Shown here: piece by piece, positions 1 through 9,569 of the stretch
How the letters are laid out: every line of letters starts with the position of its first letter
How positions within the stretch are numbered: the stretch's first letter is position 1
Assembly (NCBI RefSeq): GCF_900111295.1
Contig: NZ_FOGT01000011.1
Span: 62,001-126,000 of the forward strand
Length of the DNA: 64,000 bases
Direction of reading: 5' to 3'
Source of the DNA: Salipaludibacillus aurantiacus
GTDB lineage: Bacteria; Bacillota; Bacilli; Bacillales; Salisediminibacteriaceae
Position numbers and translations under genes: made by a program
Notes under the pieces: model-generated
Told to the model about the DNA's origin: nothing
What the model saw: the letters and a program-made list of their open reading frames with translations, nothing else
Databases searched by the model: none

Positions 1-106
1 CTGTCCTATATTTCCGACTCGTAAAGGAAAAATAAGGTTTTTATAGAATATTTCAAGAACAGACTTGTTTTTTCTCCAAAAAACAAAACAAGGAGGAATC
101 CGAATT

Positions 107-1105
107 ATGCCACATCTTTCTAAACATGAAATTGAAAAGGTTAAAAAAGTCAAAACAAAGAAAAATGAAGCTGATTTTTTACGAAAGAAGAATGTGGTAG
201 GTGTGGGGGTTGGCGTAAAGCTTAAAGATGGAAAACCAACAGGTAAACCAGCGCTCGTGACCTTTGTAACTTCTAAAAAGCCGCTTGAATCTTTAGACAA
301 AGAGGATGTGGTGCCTGAAGAGGTTGACGGAGTAGAGACAGATGTTGTTGAGATAGGTATGCCGACGGTGCAAATAGGTTTAGAAGAAGGCAATACGGAC
401 ACCTTGCGCACTCTCCCTTCAAACGAATTGAAAGTGAAAATACGGCCTGTTAAAGGCGGATGGAGCGTGGGACACCCTAATATTACAGCTGGAACAGCCG
501 GGGCTGTCGTTTTTAATAAAGACGAGACTAATCCTGCAAAATACTATATCTTATCTAATAATCACGTTCTTGCCAACAGTAACGATGCTAAAATTGGAGA
601 CCCGATTTTACAGCCTGGGCCTATAGACGGCGGCAGTGCTCCTGATGATCAGGTAGCTTCGTTAAGCAGATTTATTCCTATAGATTTTACTCCTGATAAA
701 CCCGCAGAAGAACACGAGAACCTGGTAGATGCAGCAATCGCGGAAGGCTCCCTGCAGGAACTGGACCGTGAAGTCTATTGGACCGGATATATTAAAGGCT
801 GGGTAAAGAAGGAAGAGGTCGAGGTTGGAATGCTGTTAAAGAAAACCGGCCGGACAACAGGCTATACCACTGCGGAAGTCCTCACTGTAGACGCCACAAT
901 TGATGTTAACTTCGGTAACAACCGTGTGGCGCGATTTGATGAACAAATTCTTACAACCCCCTTCTCGCAAGGCGGTGACAGCGGGTCGTTAGTGACCGAT
1001 TATGAAAACCGGGCTGTCGGGCTGCTCTTTGCTGGAAGCCCTGAAGTAACAGTACTCAACCAAATTGAGCACGTAAGAGATCTGTTGAGGATCGATTTTG
1101 TGTAA
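107..1105 (+). CDS. trypsin-like serine peptidase (chymotrypsin fold)
   Basis: Predicted 332-residue serine peptidase. The start ATG at 107 is preceded by AGGAGG at 91-96; an in-frame upstream codon at 65 has no such site. The N-terminal ~90 residues carry the VVGVGVGVK motif and a K-rich helix seen at the front of this peptidase type. The triad is visible: His153 in SNNHVLAN, Asp208 in VDAAIAEG and Ser292 in GGDSGSLV. No signal peptide is seen, so it is probably cytosolic or released by another route. It stands alone, followed by a strong hairpin terminator. The fold and triad are clear; the substrate is unknown. Confidence 0.8.
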   Translation: MPHLSKHEIEKVKKVKTKKNEADFLRKKNVVGVGVGVKLKDGKPTGKPALVTFVTSKKPLESLDKEDVVPEEVDGVETDVVEIGMPTVQIGLEEGNTDTLRTLPSNELKVKIRPVKGGWSVGHPNITAGTAGAVVFNKDETNPAKYYILSNNHVLANSNDAKIGDPILQPGPIDGGSAPDDQVASLSRFIPIDFTPDKPAEEHENLVDAAIAEGSLQELDREVYWTGYIKGWVKKEEVEVGMLLKKTGRTTGYTTAEVLTVDATIDVNFGNNRVARFDEQILTTPFSQGGDSGSLVTDYENRAVGLLFAGSPEVTVLNQIEHVRDLLRIDFV

Positions 1106-1106
1106 A

Positions 1107-1150
1107 ATCAAACCCCCGTTCTTTAATGAACGGGGGTTTGATCTTTCTAT
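1107..1150 (+). terminator. intrinsic terminator after the serine peptidase
   Basis: Perfect inverted repeat 1107-1121/1128-1142 (arm ATCAAACCCCCGTTC, 6-nt loop) immediately after the stop codon, followed by a T/C-rich stretch. Confidence 0.85.
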
Positions 1151-1166
1151 CCTCTTTAACTTAGTA

Positions 1167-1207
1167 ACACATTAATGTACTGGGGGTCAGGCACCTGCCT
1201 GGGGGCA
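1167..1207. repeat. degenerate copy of GGGGTCTGxCCCC palindromic element (copy A)
   Basis: Contains cacattaatgtactggggg followed by tcag, matching the inner spacer and right arm of the better copies (cacattaacg...ctgggg...cag). The left arm is missing. Confidence 0.5.
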
Positions 1208-1209
1208 AA

Positions 1210-1713
1210 TTAGTTGCCCGGGGTGAAAGTCCGTTTTCCGAGCTCACTTTCCAGCATATAAAACGCATTACTGTCATTTTCTATACGCTCAAGCTTTTGA
1301 ATAATAGTATCAAAAGTAGCTTCTTCTTCTACTTGTTCTTCAATAAACCAGTTTAGGAATGTCATGGTTGCATGTTCCCGTTCGTCAAGTGCAATATCTG
1401 CAAGATTATAAATACGCTTTGTCACTTCTTTTTCGTGTTCGAGTGATTTTTTAAATGTATCAAGCACTGAAGAAAATGTATTGTGAGGAGCTGGAATTTC
1501 TTTAATTTCAGCGCGTTCGCCTAAATCATTAATAAAACGGTAAAACTTCATGGCATGGTAGCGCTCTTCCTCTGCTTGAGCCAAAAAGAAGTTTGCAAAA
1601 CCGTCTACTCCCCCATGAGAACAGTAGGCAGCTGCAGCAAGATAAGCCTGCGCAGAATAGAATTCATAGTTCATTTGTTCATTTAAGCTCTTTACTAACC
1701 TTTCGCTAATCAT
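1210..1713 (-). CDS. ferritin (iron storage, ferroxidase)
   Basis: Non-haem ferritin of 167 residues that oxidises Fe2+ and stores iron as a mineral inside a 24-subunit cage. With the ATG at 1713 the ferroxidase residues fall at the positions used in E. coli FtnA: Glu17, Glu50, His53, Glu94, Gln127 and Glu130. This ATG has AGGTGA 5 nt upstream; a GTG three codons earlier (1722) is possible but has only AAGG. The gene is divergent from a small 2Fe-2S protein gene at 1925. No convincing Fur or PerR box could be fixed in the 200-bp divergent gap. Confidence 0.93.
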   Translation of the reverse strand: MISERLVKSLNEQMNYEFYSAQAYLAAAAYCSHGGVDGFANFFLAQAEEERYHAMKFYRFINDLGERAEIKEIPAPHNTFSSVLDTFKKSLEHEKEVTKRIYNLADIALDEREHATMTFLNWFIEEQVEEEATFDTIIQKLERIENDSNAFYMLESELGKRTFTPGN

Positions 1714-1924
1714 TTTCTTCACCTGACCTTTTTTAAGTTTAATAGAAATACAATTTATCTATAAGACTAACACATTTTTAATTAGACATTAATGGAATAA
1801 ATGTATTGTTTTTAAATCTTAATATTCCATTCATTGTCCTTTTCATTTATTTCCTGTTAGCATACTAACTAATAAACTCTTAAACTATTGCTCATTGATG
1901 CCGAGGCCTTAAGGAGGGAATACC

Positions 1925-2290
1925 GTGAGTGCCAGAAGTCTTCATAAAACCGAACACCATTTACTGTTATGCAATGGGAAGAACTGCAAAAAAGCAGGCG
2001 CCAAGGCTTTTCATAAAGCGGTACAGCGTGAAATTTCAAACCGGAATTGCAAACAGACCATACAAACAACCCGCACCCGCTGTCTTGAACGATGCAAAGA
2101 TAAGTGCGCTGCAGTCGATTATCCTGCCGGCACATGGTACAGAAACCTAAGGGAAAACGATGCGGCGGAGCTCGTAGACACTCTCTTAAACCGGGAACTC
2201 TGGCCTGAAAAAACAAGTTACACAATGGCCGGGGGAGAGCTTCGCAGAAATAAGAGAGCTTCAAAGAAAAAGAAAAGTAAAACAAAATAA
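1925..2290 (+). CDS. small (2Fe-2S) ferredoxin-like protein
   Basis: A 121-residue protein resembling thioredoxin-like 2Fe-2S ferredoxins. It starts at GTG 1925, with AAGGAGGG at 1911-1918. Cysteines lie at 16, 21, 42, 53, 57 and 61; the pattern CNGKNC then CLERCKDKC, followed by AVDYPAGTWYRNL, is typical of the family that binds a 2Fe-2S cluster through four cysteines. The last ~20 residues are very Lys/Arg-rich. Divergent from ferritin, which suggests but does not prove an iron-related role. The redox partner is unknown. Confidence 0.75.
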   Translation: MSARSLHKTEHHLLLCNGKNCKKAGAKAFHKAVQREISNRNCKQTIQTTRTRCLERCKDKCAAVDYPAGTWYRNLRENDAAELVDTLLNRELWPEKTSYTMAGGELRRNKRASKKKKSKTK

Positions 2291-2294
2291 GAAT

Positions 2295-2356
2295 AAGGGG
2301 TCTGTCCCCCGGCACATTAACGCTTTACAAGACCGGGGGACAGACCCCTTTTTAAT
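2295..2356. repeat. GGGGTCTGTCCCC palindromic element (copy B), acting as bidirectional terminator
   Basis: Perfect 16-bp stem 2295-2310/2335-2350 around a 24-nt loop containing cacattaacgctttacaag, followed by TTTTT. It lies between the convergent 2Fe-2S protein gene and the GntP permease, so it can end both transcripts. Confidence 0.85.
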
Positions 2357-3631
2357 TCAATTTAAAAATACAAACCCGAAAACTCCAAAAATAAGTGTGG
2401 ATACCACGGCTATACCAGCCCCTATGAGCGTTTCGTATGGCAGGAGCTTAAATCGTTCTTTCATATTCATATGAACACTTGCACGTGTAATGTGAAAGTA
2501 AGTCCCATGAGGCATATGATCCAACACTGTAGCTCCGGCATGAACCATTGCTGCCCCTGCTAAAGCATGGACCCCCAGTTCTAAAATGGTTGGCGCAAAG
2601 ACGCTTCCAGCTACCGCCGTTCCGGCTGCTGTCGAGCCCGTAGCCCCGGACATTGTAATACCCGCCAAAGGAGCAAGTACATAAGCTGGAATGTTAAAAG
2701 CGTCGATCACATAAAGAATTTGGCCGATTAAAGCCGAATTTGCAATGACCCCAGCGAGAGTCCCTGTGCCGATCAAGAGAACGGCTACCCCTGACATTTT
2801 ATGAATTCCAGAGGTGATATACTCGTTTAAATATGCTCCCTTTCTCATGACTAGAGCTCCCGCGATTCCGCCCGCAGGAAGAGCGAACAAAGGATCTATA
2901 GACACGCCTGCCAATGGCTGTAAAAGCAATAAGAAAATAGCAAAAGCAGGAGCCGTTAAGGCTGCTGTTAACGTAGGTGTATCCCCTTTACCTTCTGTTG
3001 ACAATTCGTTATCTTCCACTTTAGCCCCTGAATATTTTAACTTCCTTGCTAAAATATAAGTTATCCCGATTCCGGCGAAAGCAGGAATGAATCCTGCTAT
3101 CATTAGAGTCGTCAATGGAATTTGGAAGGCTTCAGCTGCCGCAATTGTGTTAGGATTAGGTGAAATAATATTACCTGCTTTTCCTCCGCCTGAAATGGCT
3201 AAAAGAATGGCCATTTTCGATGTGTCAGTTCTCTTTGCAATAGCGAGGGCAATAGGTGCCATCGTTAACACCGCTACTCCGATGAAGACGCCGACACCTG
3301 TCAATACCATTGTCGCTCCAGCTATTGCCAGGAGTGCTTTTGCTTCACCTAAACCGTTTAAAATTGATTCGGCGATCTTTTTTGCGGCACCGGATTCTAT
3401 AAGTACCCCTGCAAGGACTCCTGCAGCGAGTACACGAAGGACGACACCTGTCATCCCTTCAGCACCCTCTATCATAATTTCTACCGTACCGGTGAAGGTG
3501 GCCCCTCCAGTAAGGCCCCCTATAACAGCACCCGCCATCATAGCGTAGGCTGGGGCTACCCGTATTAAAATGAGACCAATTGTTGCAGCCAGGGCAATAA
3601 TTGTTCCCAGAGACGTCAATTCTACATCCAC
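2357..3631 (-). CDS. GntP family permease
   Basis: Polytopic membrane protein of 424 residues, almost wholly hydrophobic with about 12 predicted membrane segments. It resembles the gluconate:H+ symporter (GntP) family, whose members carry gluconate, glycerate or related sugar acids. Recognisable stretches are GVFIGVAVLTMAPIA, ISGGGKAGNIISPNPNT and GATGSTAAGTAVAGS. The start is GTG at 3631, with AAGGTGA at 3639-3645, 7 nt away. No kinase or dehydrogenase gene lies beside it (the decayed glycerol dehydrogenase is 12 kb away), so the substrate cannot be assigned. Confidence 0.85.
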   Translation of the reverse strand: MDVELTSLGTIIALAATIGLILIRVAPAYAMMAGAVIGGLTGGATFTGTVEIMIEGAEGMTGVVLRVLAAGVLAGVLIESGAAKKIAESILNGLGEAKALLAIAGATMVLTGVGVFIGVAVLTMAPIALAIAKRTDTSKMAILLAISGGGKAGNIISPNPNTIAAAEAFQIPLTTLMIAGFIPAFAGIGITYILARKLKYSGAKVEDNELSTEGKGDTPTLTAALTAPAFAIFLLLLQPLAGVSIDPLFALPAGGIAGALVMRKGAYLNEYITSGIHKMSGVAVLLIGTGTLAGVIANSALIGQILYVIDAFNIPAYVLAPLAGITMSGATGSTAAGTAVAGSVFAPTILELGVHALAGAAMVHAGATVLDHMPHGTYFHITRASVHMNMKERFKLLPYETLIGAGIAVVSTLIFGVFGFVFLN

Positions 3632-3727
3632 TATATAATCACCTTACCTTACCAATCATAGTAATTTTTCTAACCTATCATACTACGTTTTTAACACGAA
3701 CGCAGTGGAAAATATTAAAAAAAGTAT

Positions 3728-3766
3728 GTGAAAAGGGGTCAGTCCCCTTTCACATTAAAGCAGTAA
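3728..3766. repeat. half-copy of GGGGTCxGxCCCC element (copy C)
   Basis: The sequence GTGAAAAGGGGTCAGTCCCC then TTTCACATTAAAGCAGTAAAG forms a short hairpin (gtgaaaagggg with cccctttcac). It keeps the left arm and CACATTAA spacer of the full element but lacks the right arm. Confidence 0.65.
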
Positions 3767-4219
3767 AGGATATGACTTTAAAATACTCTCCTAAACTCTT
3801 TCTATTTGTAGTGGCAGTTCTAATAGCCTAATCCTATAGGTCTCATCCTTAACAGTTCGGCTTGATTCGACTAAAAAGACATCGTTTAAACGTTCTGCTG
3901 AGACTACGTTTTTTACCCCTGATACAGTGTCTCTACTGCATTAACTGCTGGGTATCTCCTCATCATGTAAATAAAATAGCCCTAATTGCAGGACAACTTT
4001 TTCAAAATTGACAGAATGCACCGTCAATTTCAGACAAATAGAGCAAATGGGCAATGGCGCGGTAATATAAAGCTTCTAGGTCTATTTTAAAGAACAATTT
4101 AATTGTAATTAGTCTGTACGACTTAGATATAATGGACGTTAATTATGTCTAAAGTATGGTAAAAATTTGTCATTTAAACACCCTATGATTTTACACGTCT
4201 CTATTCACACAGATAACTG

Positions 4220-4233
4220 ACAGAATATTCTGT
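4220..4233. promoter_or_regulatory. 14-bp perfect palindrome upstream of metalloprotease
   Basis: ACAGAATATTCTGT, 101 bp upstream of the M4 protease start codon and about 90 bp downstream of a TATAAT at 4128-4133. The location suggests an operator; no regulator is identified. Confidence 0.3.
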
Positions 4234-4333
4234 TGTCGATTCCATTTTTATCCACTACGCTTAAAATAGTTCGGATATCGGAACTTTCGATTTCCAGTCA
4301 TTCGGGCAAATTATAAAGAAGGTAGGGATAGGT

Positions 4334-6196
4334 GTGAAGAGATTGGCGTCGGTTTTTTTAGCGGGTTTGATGATGGGCTCGAGCTTCCTGGGAAGCAGTG
4401 CCTTTGCTTCGAAAGACTCGCTTGAGGAGTTTGAAACTTTAAACAAGGGTAAAATACGGATGGTAGACAACAATGACAAACACGGTCCGCCCTCGTTTGT
4501 CGCAGGTATGCTGTCTGAGCGTTTTGCTGAAGCGAATGGGCAGAATGCCAAGCATTTCCTGGATGAGCATAAGGATTTCTTCGAGATGGACAACCCTGAA
4601 GAGAATCTTGAGGAAGTCCGTTCCAGTGACGATGACCTTGGGATGACCCATGTACGTCTTCAGCAGACTAAAAATGGTATTCCTGTTGATCGAAATGAGT
4701 TGAATGTCCACTTCAATGAAGATAACCAAATTACCACTGTAAACGGAAATTTTGATAATGAAATTGAAAATACAGACATTAATACAACACCTTTTGTAGA
4801 AGAAAATACGGCCATTCAAGCGGCTAAAGATGAGGTGGACGCGCCTGATTTTGTGGAATTTGAGGAAAGTGACCTGATTGTTTATCCGTTTGAGGATGAC
4901 TACCACCTTGCTTACAGGGTGAACCTTGAATTCCATACAGGCTCACCGGGGAACTGGTATGTTTACGTGGACGCTCATACAGGAGAGGTTATTGACAGTT
5001 ATGACGCCATGACAGGCTTAGGGGAATTCTTCTCTGAATATATTGATACCGAGCCTTCAGAAGAAGCTGAAGTATCTGTCCCTTCAGTTAATATGATGAG
5101 TGCTCTGCCTTTATCAGTGGAACCGGCCAGCCTTTTGCCTTCGCGTGGAAAAGGTCTTGGTACGACAGGTGTGGAGAAACTGTTAAACCTTTCTCATGGA
5201 CCTAATAAAAACGGCGGGCGAACCTTTTACTTAGCCGACCAGACATCTGATATTATGGATGGAATCTTTACGTATAATATGAAAAATACCGCAAACCAAA
5301 TTTCCCTTTATGAGAATACTAAGGCCTCCTGGAAAGATGTAAAGTATAACGGTGACAGCAGCTCGTGGGAAGCAGTCGGCCAGGGGCCTGGCGTCGATGC
5401 CCATAAGAATTCCCGGATTGTGTATGATTATTTCCTGGAAAATCACGGTCGTAACTCACTGGACGATAACGGGATGGCGATCCGCTCACGCGTCCACTAC
5501 TGGACAGAATATAATAATGCTTTCTGGAGCAACGGATTGGCAATGATGACCTATGGGGATGGAGACGGGCAGCAGTTTATCCCTCTTGCGTCACTTGATG
5601 TGACAGCCCACGAAATGATGCACGGTATTACACACTATAACGGTGGTCTGCGATACCGTTTTGAAACAGGAGCGATTAACGAGGCGTTCTCGGATACTTT
5701 CGGTACTATTATCGATGACCGCAGCTGGGATATTGGCGAGGATATTATGGGTGAAGCATGGCTTGCAGAAGGCCGCACCGCCCTTCGAAGCAATGAAGAC
5801 CCTGGAAAATTCCCGGTAAATGAAAGATTCTGGGCTTACAGTGTGGACGGTGAAGGCCGTTATCCTTCCCATATGGATGAGTATTACTTCCTTCCGGCAA
5901 ATATGGATAATGGCGGTGTCCATATTAACTGTACGATCCTGCAGCATTCCGCTTATCTTGTTGCGGAGGAATACGGTATGGGGCGTGAAGTAGTGGCTGA
6001 CACGTGGTACCGTTCTTACGACTATCTGCATTATGACGCCACCTTTGCAGAATTCCGTGAAGCGATTCTTCAGTCTGCAATTGACCTTTATGGTGAAGAC
6101 AGCGAAGAATACGATGCCTTCCTCGGTGCTTTTGATGATATCGGGCTTTATGAAGGGTGGTCTCTTGAGGAAAACTACCGCGGCCCTCTCTGGTAA
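4334..6196 (+). CDS. secreted thermolysin-like neutral metalloprotease (M4, bacillolysin type)
   Basis: Zinc endopeptidase of 620 residues, secreted as a preproenzyme. The GTG start at 4334 gives a Sec signal peptide with Lys2-Arg3, a hydrophobic core and an AFA cleavage site near residue 25. A fungalysin/thermolysin propeptide and PepSY-like region (~30-230) precede the catalytic domain. The zinc site is HEMMH (His426, Glu427, His430) with third ligand Glu450 in NEAFSD, the same 20-residue spacing as thermolysin. His530 in GGVHIN is the transition-state histidine. The next residues read NCTI where NSGI is usual, placing a Cys in the active-site loop. It is longer than typical bacillolysins (about 520-560), partly through an acidic prosequence. 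Confidence 0.92.
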   Translation: MKRLASVFLAGLMMGSSFLGSSAFASKDSLEEFETLNKGKIRMVDNNDKHGPPSFVAGMLSERFAEANGQNAKHFLDEHKDFFEMDNPEENLEEVRSSDDDLGMTHVRLQQTKNGIPVDRNELNVHFNEDNQITTVNGNFDNEIENTDINTTPFVEENTAIQAAKDEVDAPDFVEFEESDLIVYPFEDDYHLAYRVNLEFHTGSPGNWYVYVDAHTGEVIDSYDAMTGLGEFFSEYIDTEPSEEAEVSVPSVNMMSALPLSVEPASLLPSRGKGLGTTGVEKLLNLSHGPNKNGGRTFYLADQTSDIMDGIFTYNMKNTANQISLYENTKASWKDVKYNGDSSSWEAVGQGPGVDAHKNSRIVYDYFLENHGRNSLDDNGMAIRSRVHYWTEYNNAFWSNGLAMMTYGDGDGQQFIPLASLDVTAHEMMHGITHYNGGLRYRFETGAINEAFSDTFGTIIDDRSWDIGEDIMGEAWLAEGRTALRSNEDPGKFPVNERFWAYSVDGEGRYPSHMDEYYFLPANMDNGGVHINCTILQHSAYLVAEEYGMGREVVADTWYRSYDYLHYDATFAEFREAILQSAIDLYGEDSEEYDAFLGAFDDIGLYEGWSLEENYRGPLW

Positions 6197-6202
6197 TAAA
6201 TC

Positions 6203-6260
6203 AAGGGGTCTGTCCCCTCGCACATTAACGCTGTAAAGCACTGGGGGGCAGACCCCCCAA
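6203..6260. repeat. GGGGTCTGTCCCC palindromic element (copy D)
   Basis: Left arm ggggtctgtcccc at 6205-6217 and right arm ggggggcagacccccc at 6243-6258 enclose tcgcacattaacgctgtaaa. It lies 8 bp after the metalloprotease stop codon and can act as its terminator. Confidence 0.85.
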
Positions 6261-6285
6261 GATTTTACAGCCCTCTTTCCCCTCA

Positions 6286-6318
6286 ACAAAAATCCCGCCG
6301 CACTGCAATGTGCGGCGG
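6286..6318 (-). terminator. intrinsic terminator of the P450 gene
   Basis: Perfect 9-bp stem 6295-6303/6310-6318 (CCGCCGCAC, 6-nt loop). Read on the minus strand it is followed by GATTTTTG. It lies 30 bp after the P450 stop codon. Confidence 0.8.
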
Positions 6319-6348
6319 CTTTCCGTTTGCGGCCGTGCGGCGGTCTTA

Positions 6349-9300
6349 TTACCAAACATCCTTTACAAAACGTCCTTCTTCCTGAAGACCGTCCAGCCAT
6401 TCCTGAGCTTCTTCTTCAGTTTTTTGTCTTATATTCATAAAACACTTTTTCATTGTTTCCTCTACTTGCGGTGCCATCTTGCTCCCTTCACCGCATATAT
6501 AGAGATGTCCGCCCTTCTCTTCAATCAGTTCCACAAGCTCTTCTTCCCGTTCTTTCATGACATCCTGCACGTAAGTTTTAGGTTTATTTTCCATGCGGGA
6601 AAACGCCGTATGCACAGTAACGAGGCCTTCTGCTTCATATTCTTTCAGCTCATCGTTATATAAGAAATCATGGTGTTCGTTTCGGCTTCCAAAATATAAA
6701 TGTGCCTCTCCTAACTCCTGGCCTTCCATCTTCATCGCTTTGCGGGCTTGAATAAAGCCTCTGAACGGTGCTATCCCCGTACCTGGCCCGACCATGATGA
6801 CCGGTGCATCTGGGTCTTCCGGAAGCTTAAACGAGCGCTGAGTCCGGAAAAAAACAACAATATCATCTCCAGGCTTAAGTTCCATCAGAAAGTTGGATGT
6901 AATACCGCGGTATTCTCCGCTGCCGCTGAAAGCTTTTCCCCTCACGACACTCACCGTAATACTAACCTCATCTTTCTGCACTTTCGGTGAACTTGATATC
7001 GAATAATACCTGGGTTTTAAAGGTGGAAGCAAAGCGATAAAACGGTCGAAATCCATTTCACACGCCTCATACCGCTCGAGAAAATCAAGCATAGACACCC
7101 TTTTATTGACCACGTTGTCTTTATAGCTCCCTTCATCGAGAAGTTCCTCCAGCTCTTTTTTGTGAGGAGGACATGTTGTTGATGCACAGAGCTCCTCCAC
7201 CTGCTCTCTTGAAGCAGGTTCCTGAAGTTCCACACTGTAGCTCAGTAAATCATAAATGCTTATCGCCTGTCCTGCAGGCAGGTGGGCAGCGCTCCGGCCC
7301 TCCGCTTCAATCATTACTTTTTCATTCCCCTTTAAGTGAAACCTTTTTAAAACTCTCTCTAAAAGCTGATCGCTATTTTTAGGAATAACCCCCAGATGGT
7401 CCCCCTCGCTGTAAGTCAGTCCTTTAGGGACCGCTATTTCAAGATGCCGGGTGTAGCGGCCGCTGTCTTCATGCTGCAGTTCCCTGTTTTCCAGTACTTT
7501 TGTTTCTTTAGCTAAGTAATTTTGGGCTATGGAATGCTCAGCAATCCCGCTTACATACGTTAACTTAATTTGGTTTTTCTGATTAAGAAGGTCTTCCGGA
7601 ACGTCGATATCAAACTTTTCCATTAATGCCGGCCACAAATCCTCCTGCCACTCTTCAAAAGCCATTTCAAAATCCCCGCTTGCGTCACCTTCTCCCCGTA
7701 CCAGAATACGTTCGGCACCTCTTTTATCAAGTTCTTTATCTATAAAGGCAGGAACTTTCTGGTAAGTACTTGCCCAGTTTGTGTCACCGCATCCAAAAAC
7801 GGAATAAACTACCCCCTCGAGAGAATCTTCCGTTTCGTGCAGCCAGTCCGTAAACTTTTCTGCATTTTCAGGCGGCTTGCCATTATAAGAGGCCGATGCA
7901 ATCAGCACAATGCCTTCTTCCGGCAAGCTTCCTTTAAATTCATCCAATGTAGCCACGTTACTTTCAAAACCCTGCAGACGCCCTTTATCAGCAAGTTCAC
8001 GGGCAACTCCCTCTGCTGTCCCCATTGCCGATCCGTAAAGGACAAGCAAAGGTGTCCCATGGTAGTTTCTTTGCACCTTTTCTTTAAGCTGCTTGCTATT
8101 TTCTTCCTTGATCCGATTTTTAAAACCTGGCAGCATAATATCTTTTTTATCACGGACTTTTACTTTCATTTTGAAATCGTGAGGTTTAAGAGTCAGCGTT
8201 TCTTTTATTTCCAGGTCGTAATCATTATGATCTTCAAATTCAAATTCCCTTAAGATCATCCCAAGGACAAGAGTCGCTTCATGCAGGGCGAACTGCTGTC
8301 CAATACAAGCCCTCTGGCCGTTGCCAAATGGTTTATAGGCGTGCTCTGGAATCTTTGTCGGATCTTCGAAGCGTTCAGGTACAAAATCTTCCACATCTTC
8401 CCCCCACGCTTCTTTATCGCGATGCAGTTTAGGAAGAAGGACATTAATGGTATCCCCTTTCTTAATCTCATATTCTCCCTGCAGTGTTGTATCCTCCTTA
8501 GCAAATAACGAAAATGCCGGTGCAGTCGGCCAAAGCCGCAATGTTTCATCAAGCACCATACGCACGTACTTCAGCTGGCGGACCTGCTGATAGTTCGGGT
8601 ACTCATCTGCCAGCACAGTATCCGTTTCCTGTCTGGCTTTCTTAAGCTTATCTGGATTTTTAAGCAGATAATAAATAGCAAATGAAAGCAGCCCGCTCGT
8701 GGTCTCGTGGCCGGCGATCAGAAAAGTGATCATCTGGTAACGGATATTTTCATCGTCCAGCCCTTCGCCAGTTTGGGGATCCTTCCCCTCAAGCATCCTC
8801 GACAGCAGATCCCCTTTATCCTGGTCCTCTGCTTTTTTTCGGTCTTCGATAAGCTTATCAACGAGTTCATACATTTTTTCTACATTTTCATTGAATTGAC
8901 TCTTTTTGCGTAGGCTCAGTTTGTTTTGAATATCCAGACGCTGCAGCTGACTCATGGCCTCGTCCAGAGCACTTACCATATTATTTATAAACGGATGATT
9001 TTTTTCACTGTAAAAACTGTTAAAGCGGTAATTAAATCCGCATAACCCGATCGTATCCAAAGTCAGCCGTGTCATATCTTCAGGTACATATATCTCCTCG
9101 TCATCATTAAGCCTCGACCATTTTTGAATAAGCTGTACTGCGATATCAGTCATTTTATCGTGATAATCTTGCATCGCTCTCTGGCTGAAACTCGGAAGCA
9201 GAATATTGTGCGCTTTTTTCCAGTTCTTTTCTTCCGTCCAGCTTGTAAATAGCCCGTCTCCGGCAAATTCTCTTACATTTTGGAGTGGCTGCCAGACGTT

Positions 9301-9522
9301 TTTGTCAAATCTGGACTCATCACATACTTCTTCAACAAACTTATGGCCAGACACATATAACGTGTCTCTGCCTGGAAGTTCCATTCTAAAAATAGGGCCG
9401 TATCTTTCAGCAAGTTCTACAAATGACTGAACGGGTGCCTCTGAATCTATCTGGGGAAGGTTCATTAAAGGACCGTATGTTTTTGGCTGAGGAAAATCCT
9501 CTCTTGTTTTTTTTTCTGACAT
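6349..9522 (-). CDS. bifunctional cytochrome P450 / NADPH-P450 reductase (CYP102A type)
   Basis: Self-sufficient fatty-acid hydroxylase of 1057 residues, P450 BM3-like. The P450 domain (~1-470) has the I-helix motif AGHETTSG and the haem-binding loop [14 protein letters not shown] with ligand Cys406 (Cys400 in BM3). A flavodoxin-like FMN domain follows ([11 protein letters not shown]), then FAD/NADPH ferredoxin-reductase modules ([21 protein letters not shown]) and the terminal aromatic Trp in KDVW. The start at 9522 has AAAGGAGTG 6 nt upstream; a longer frame beginning at 9561 would start inside an operator-like palindrome. A TetR gene lies 47 bp upstream, as in the B. subtilis fatR-cypB (yrhIJ) pair. 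Confidence 0.96.
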   Translation of the reverse strand: MSEKKTREDFPQPKTYGPLMNLPQIDSEAPVQSFVELAERYGPIFRMELPGRDTLYVSGHKFVEEVCDESRFDKNVWQPLQNVREFAGDGLFTSWTEEKNWKKAHNILLPSFSQRAMQDYHDKMTDIAVQLIQKWSRLNDDEEIYVPEDMTRLTLDTIGLCGFNYRFNSFYSEKNHPFINNMVSALDEAMSQLQRLDIQNKLSLRKKSQFNENVEKMYELVDKLIEDRKKAEDQDKGDLLSRMLEGKDPQTGEGLDDENIRYQMITFLIAGHETTSGLLSFAIYYLLKNPDKLKKARQETDTVLADEYPNYQQVRQLKYVRMVLDETLRLWPTAPAFSLFAKEDTTLQGEYEIKKGDTINVLLPKLHRDKEAWGEDVEDFVPERFEDPTKIPEHAYKPFGNGQRACIGQQFALHEATLVLGMILREFEFEDHNDYDLEIKETLTLKPHDFKMKVKVRDKKDIMLPGFKNRIKEENSKQLKEKVQRNYHGTPLLVLYGSAMGTAEGVARELADKGRLQGFESNVATLDEFKGSLPEEGIVLIASASYNGKPPENAEKFTDWLHETEDSLEGVVYSVFGCGDTNWASTYQKVPAFIDKELDKRGAERILVRGEGDASGDFEMAFEEWQEDLWPALMEKFDIDVPEDLLNQKNQIKLTYVSGIAEHSIAQNYLAKETKVLENRELQHEDSGRYTRHLEIAVPKGLTYSEGDHLGVIPKNSDQLLERVLKRFHLKGNEKVMIEAEGRSAAHLPAGQAISIYDLLSYSVELQEPASREQVEELCASTTCPPHKKELEELLDEGSYKDNVVNKRVSMLDFLERYEACEMDFDRFIALLPPLKPRYYSISSSPKVQKDEVSITVSVVRGKAFSGSGEYRGITSNFLMELKPGDDIVVFFRTQRSFKLPEDPDAPVIMVGPGTGIAPFRGFIQARKAMKMEGQELGEAHLYFGSRNEHHDFLYNDELKEYEAEGLVTVHTAFSRMENKPKTYVQDVMKEREEELVELIEEKGGHLYICGEGSKMAPQVEETMKKCFMNIRQKTEEEAQEWLDGLQEEGRFVKDVW

Positions 9523-9545
9523 TTTCAACACTCCTTTTCTTCTTC

Positions 9546-9565
9546 CGGAATGAATATTCATTCCG
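9546..9565. promoter_or_regulatory. TetR-type operator between the regulator and P450 genes
   Basis: Perfect 20-bp palindrome CGGAATGAATATTCATTCCG. Its core TGAATATTCA with flanking GAATGA/TCATTC resembles the B. subtilis FadR box TGAATGANTANTCATTCA. It sits 24 bp before the P450 ATG and just after the regulator's stop codon. Confidence 0.65.
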
Positions 9566-9569
9566 CTGA

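Larger units (their letters stand above)
3632..4333. other. 702-bp intergenic region, no gene seen
   Basis: No convincing coding sequence on either strand. It holds a half-copy of the palindromic repeat (3728-3766), a -10-like TATAAT at 4128-4133, and a perfect 14-bp palindrome at 4220-4233, 101 bp before the metalloprotease start. Confidence 0.6.

Noticed and set aside
1869-2315. 148-codon frame antisense to the 2Fe-2S protein gene
   Set aside because: It overlaps a gene with clear Cys motifs and ribosome site and has no homology signal; it also runs into the palindromic repeat.
5591-6400. 269-codon antisense frame over the metalloprotease 3' end
   Set aside because: Shadow of the M4 coding sequence; no ribosome site and no recognisable domain.
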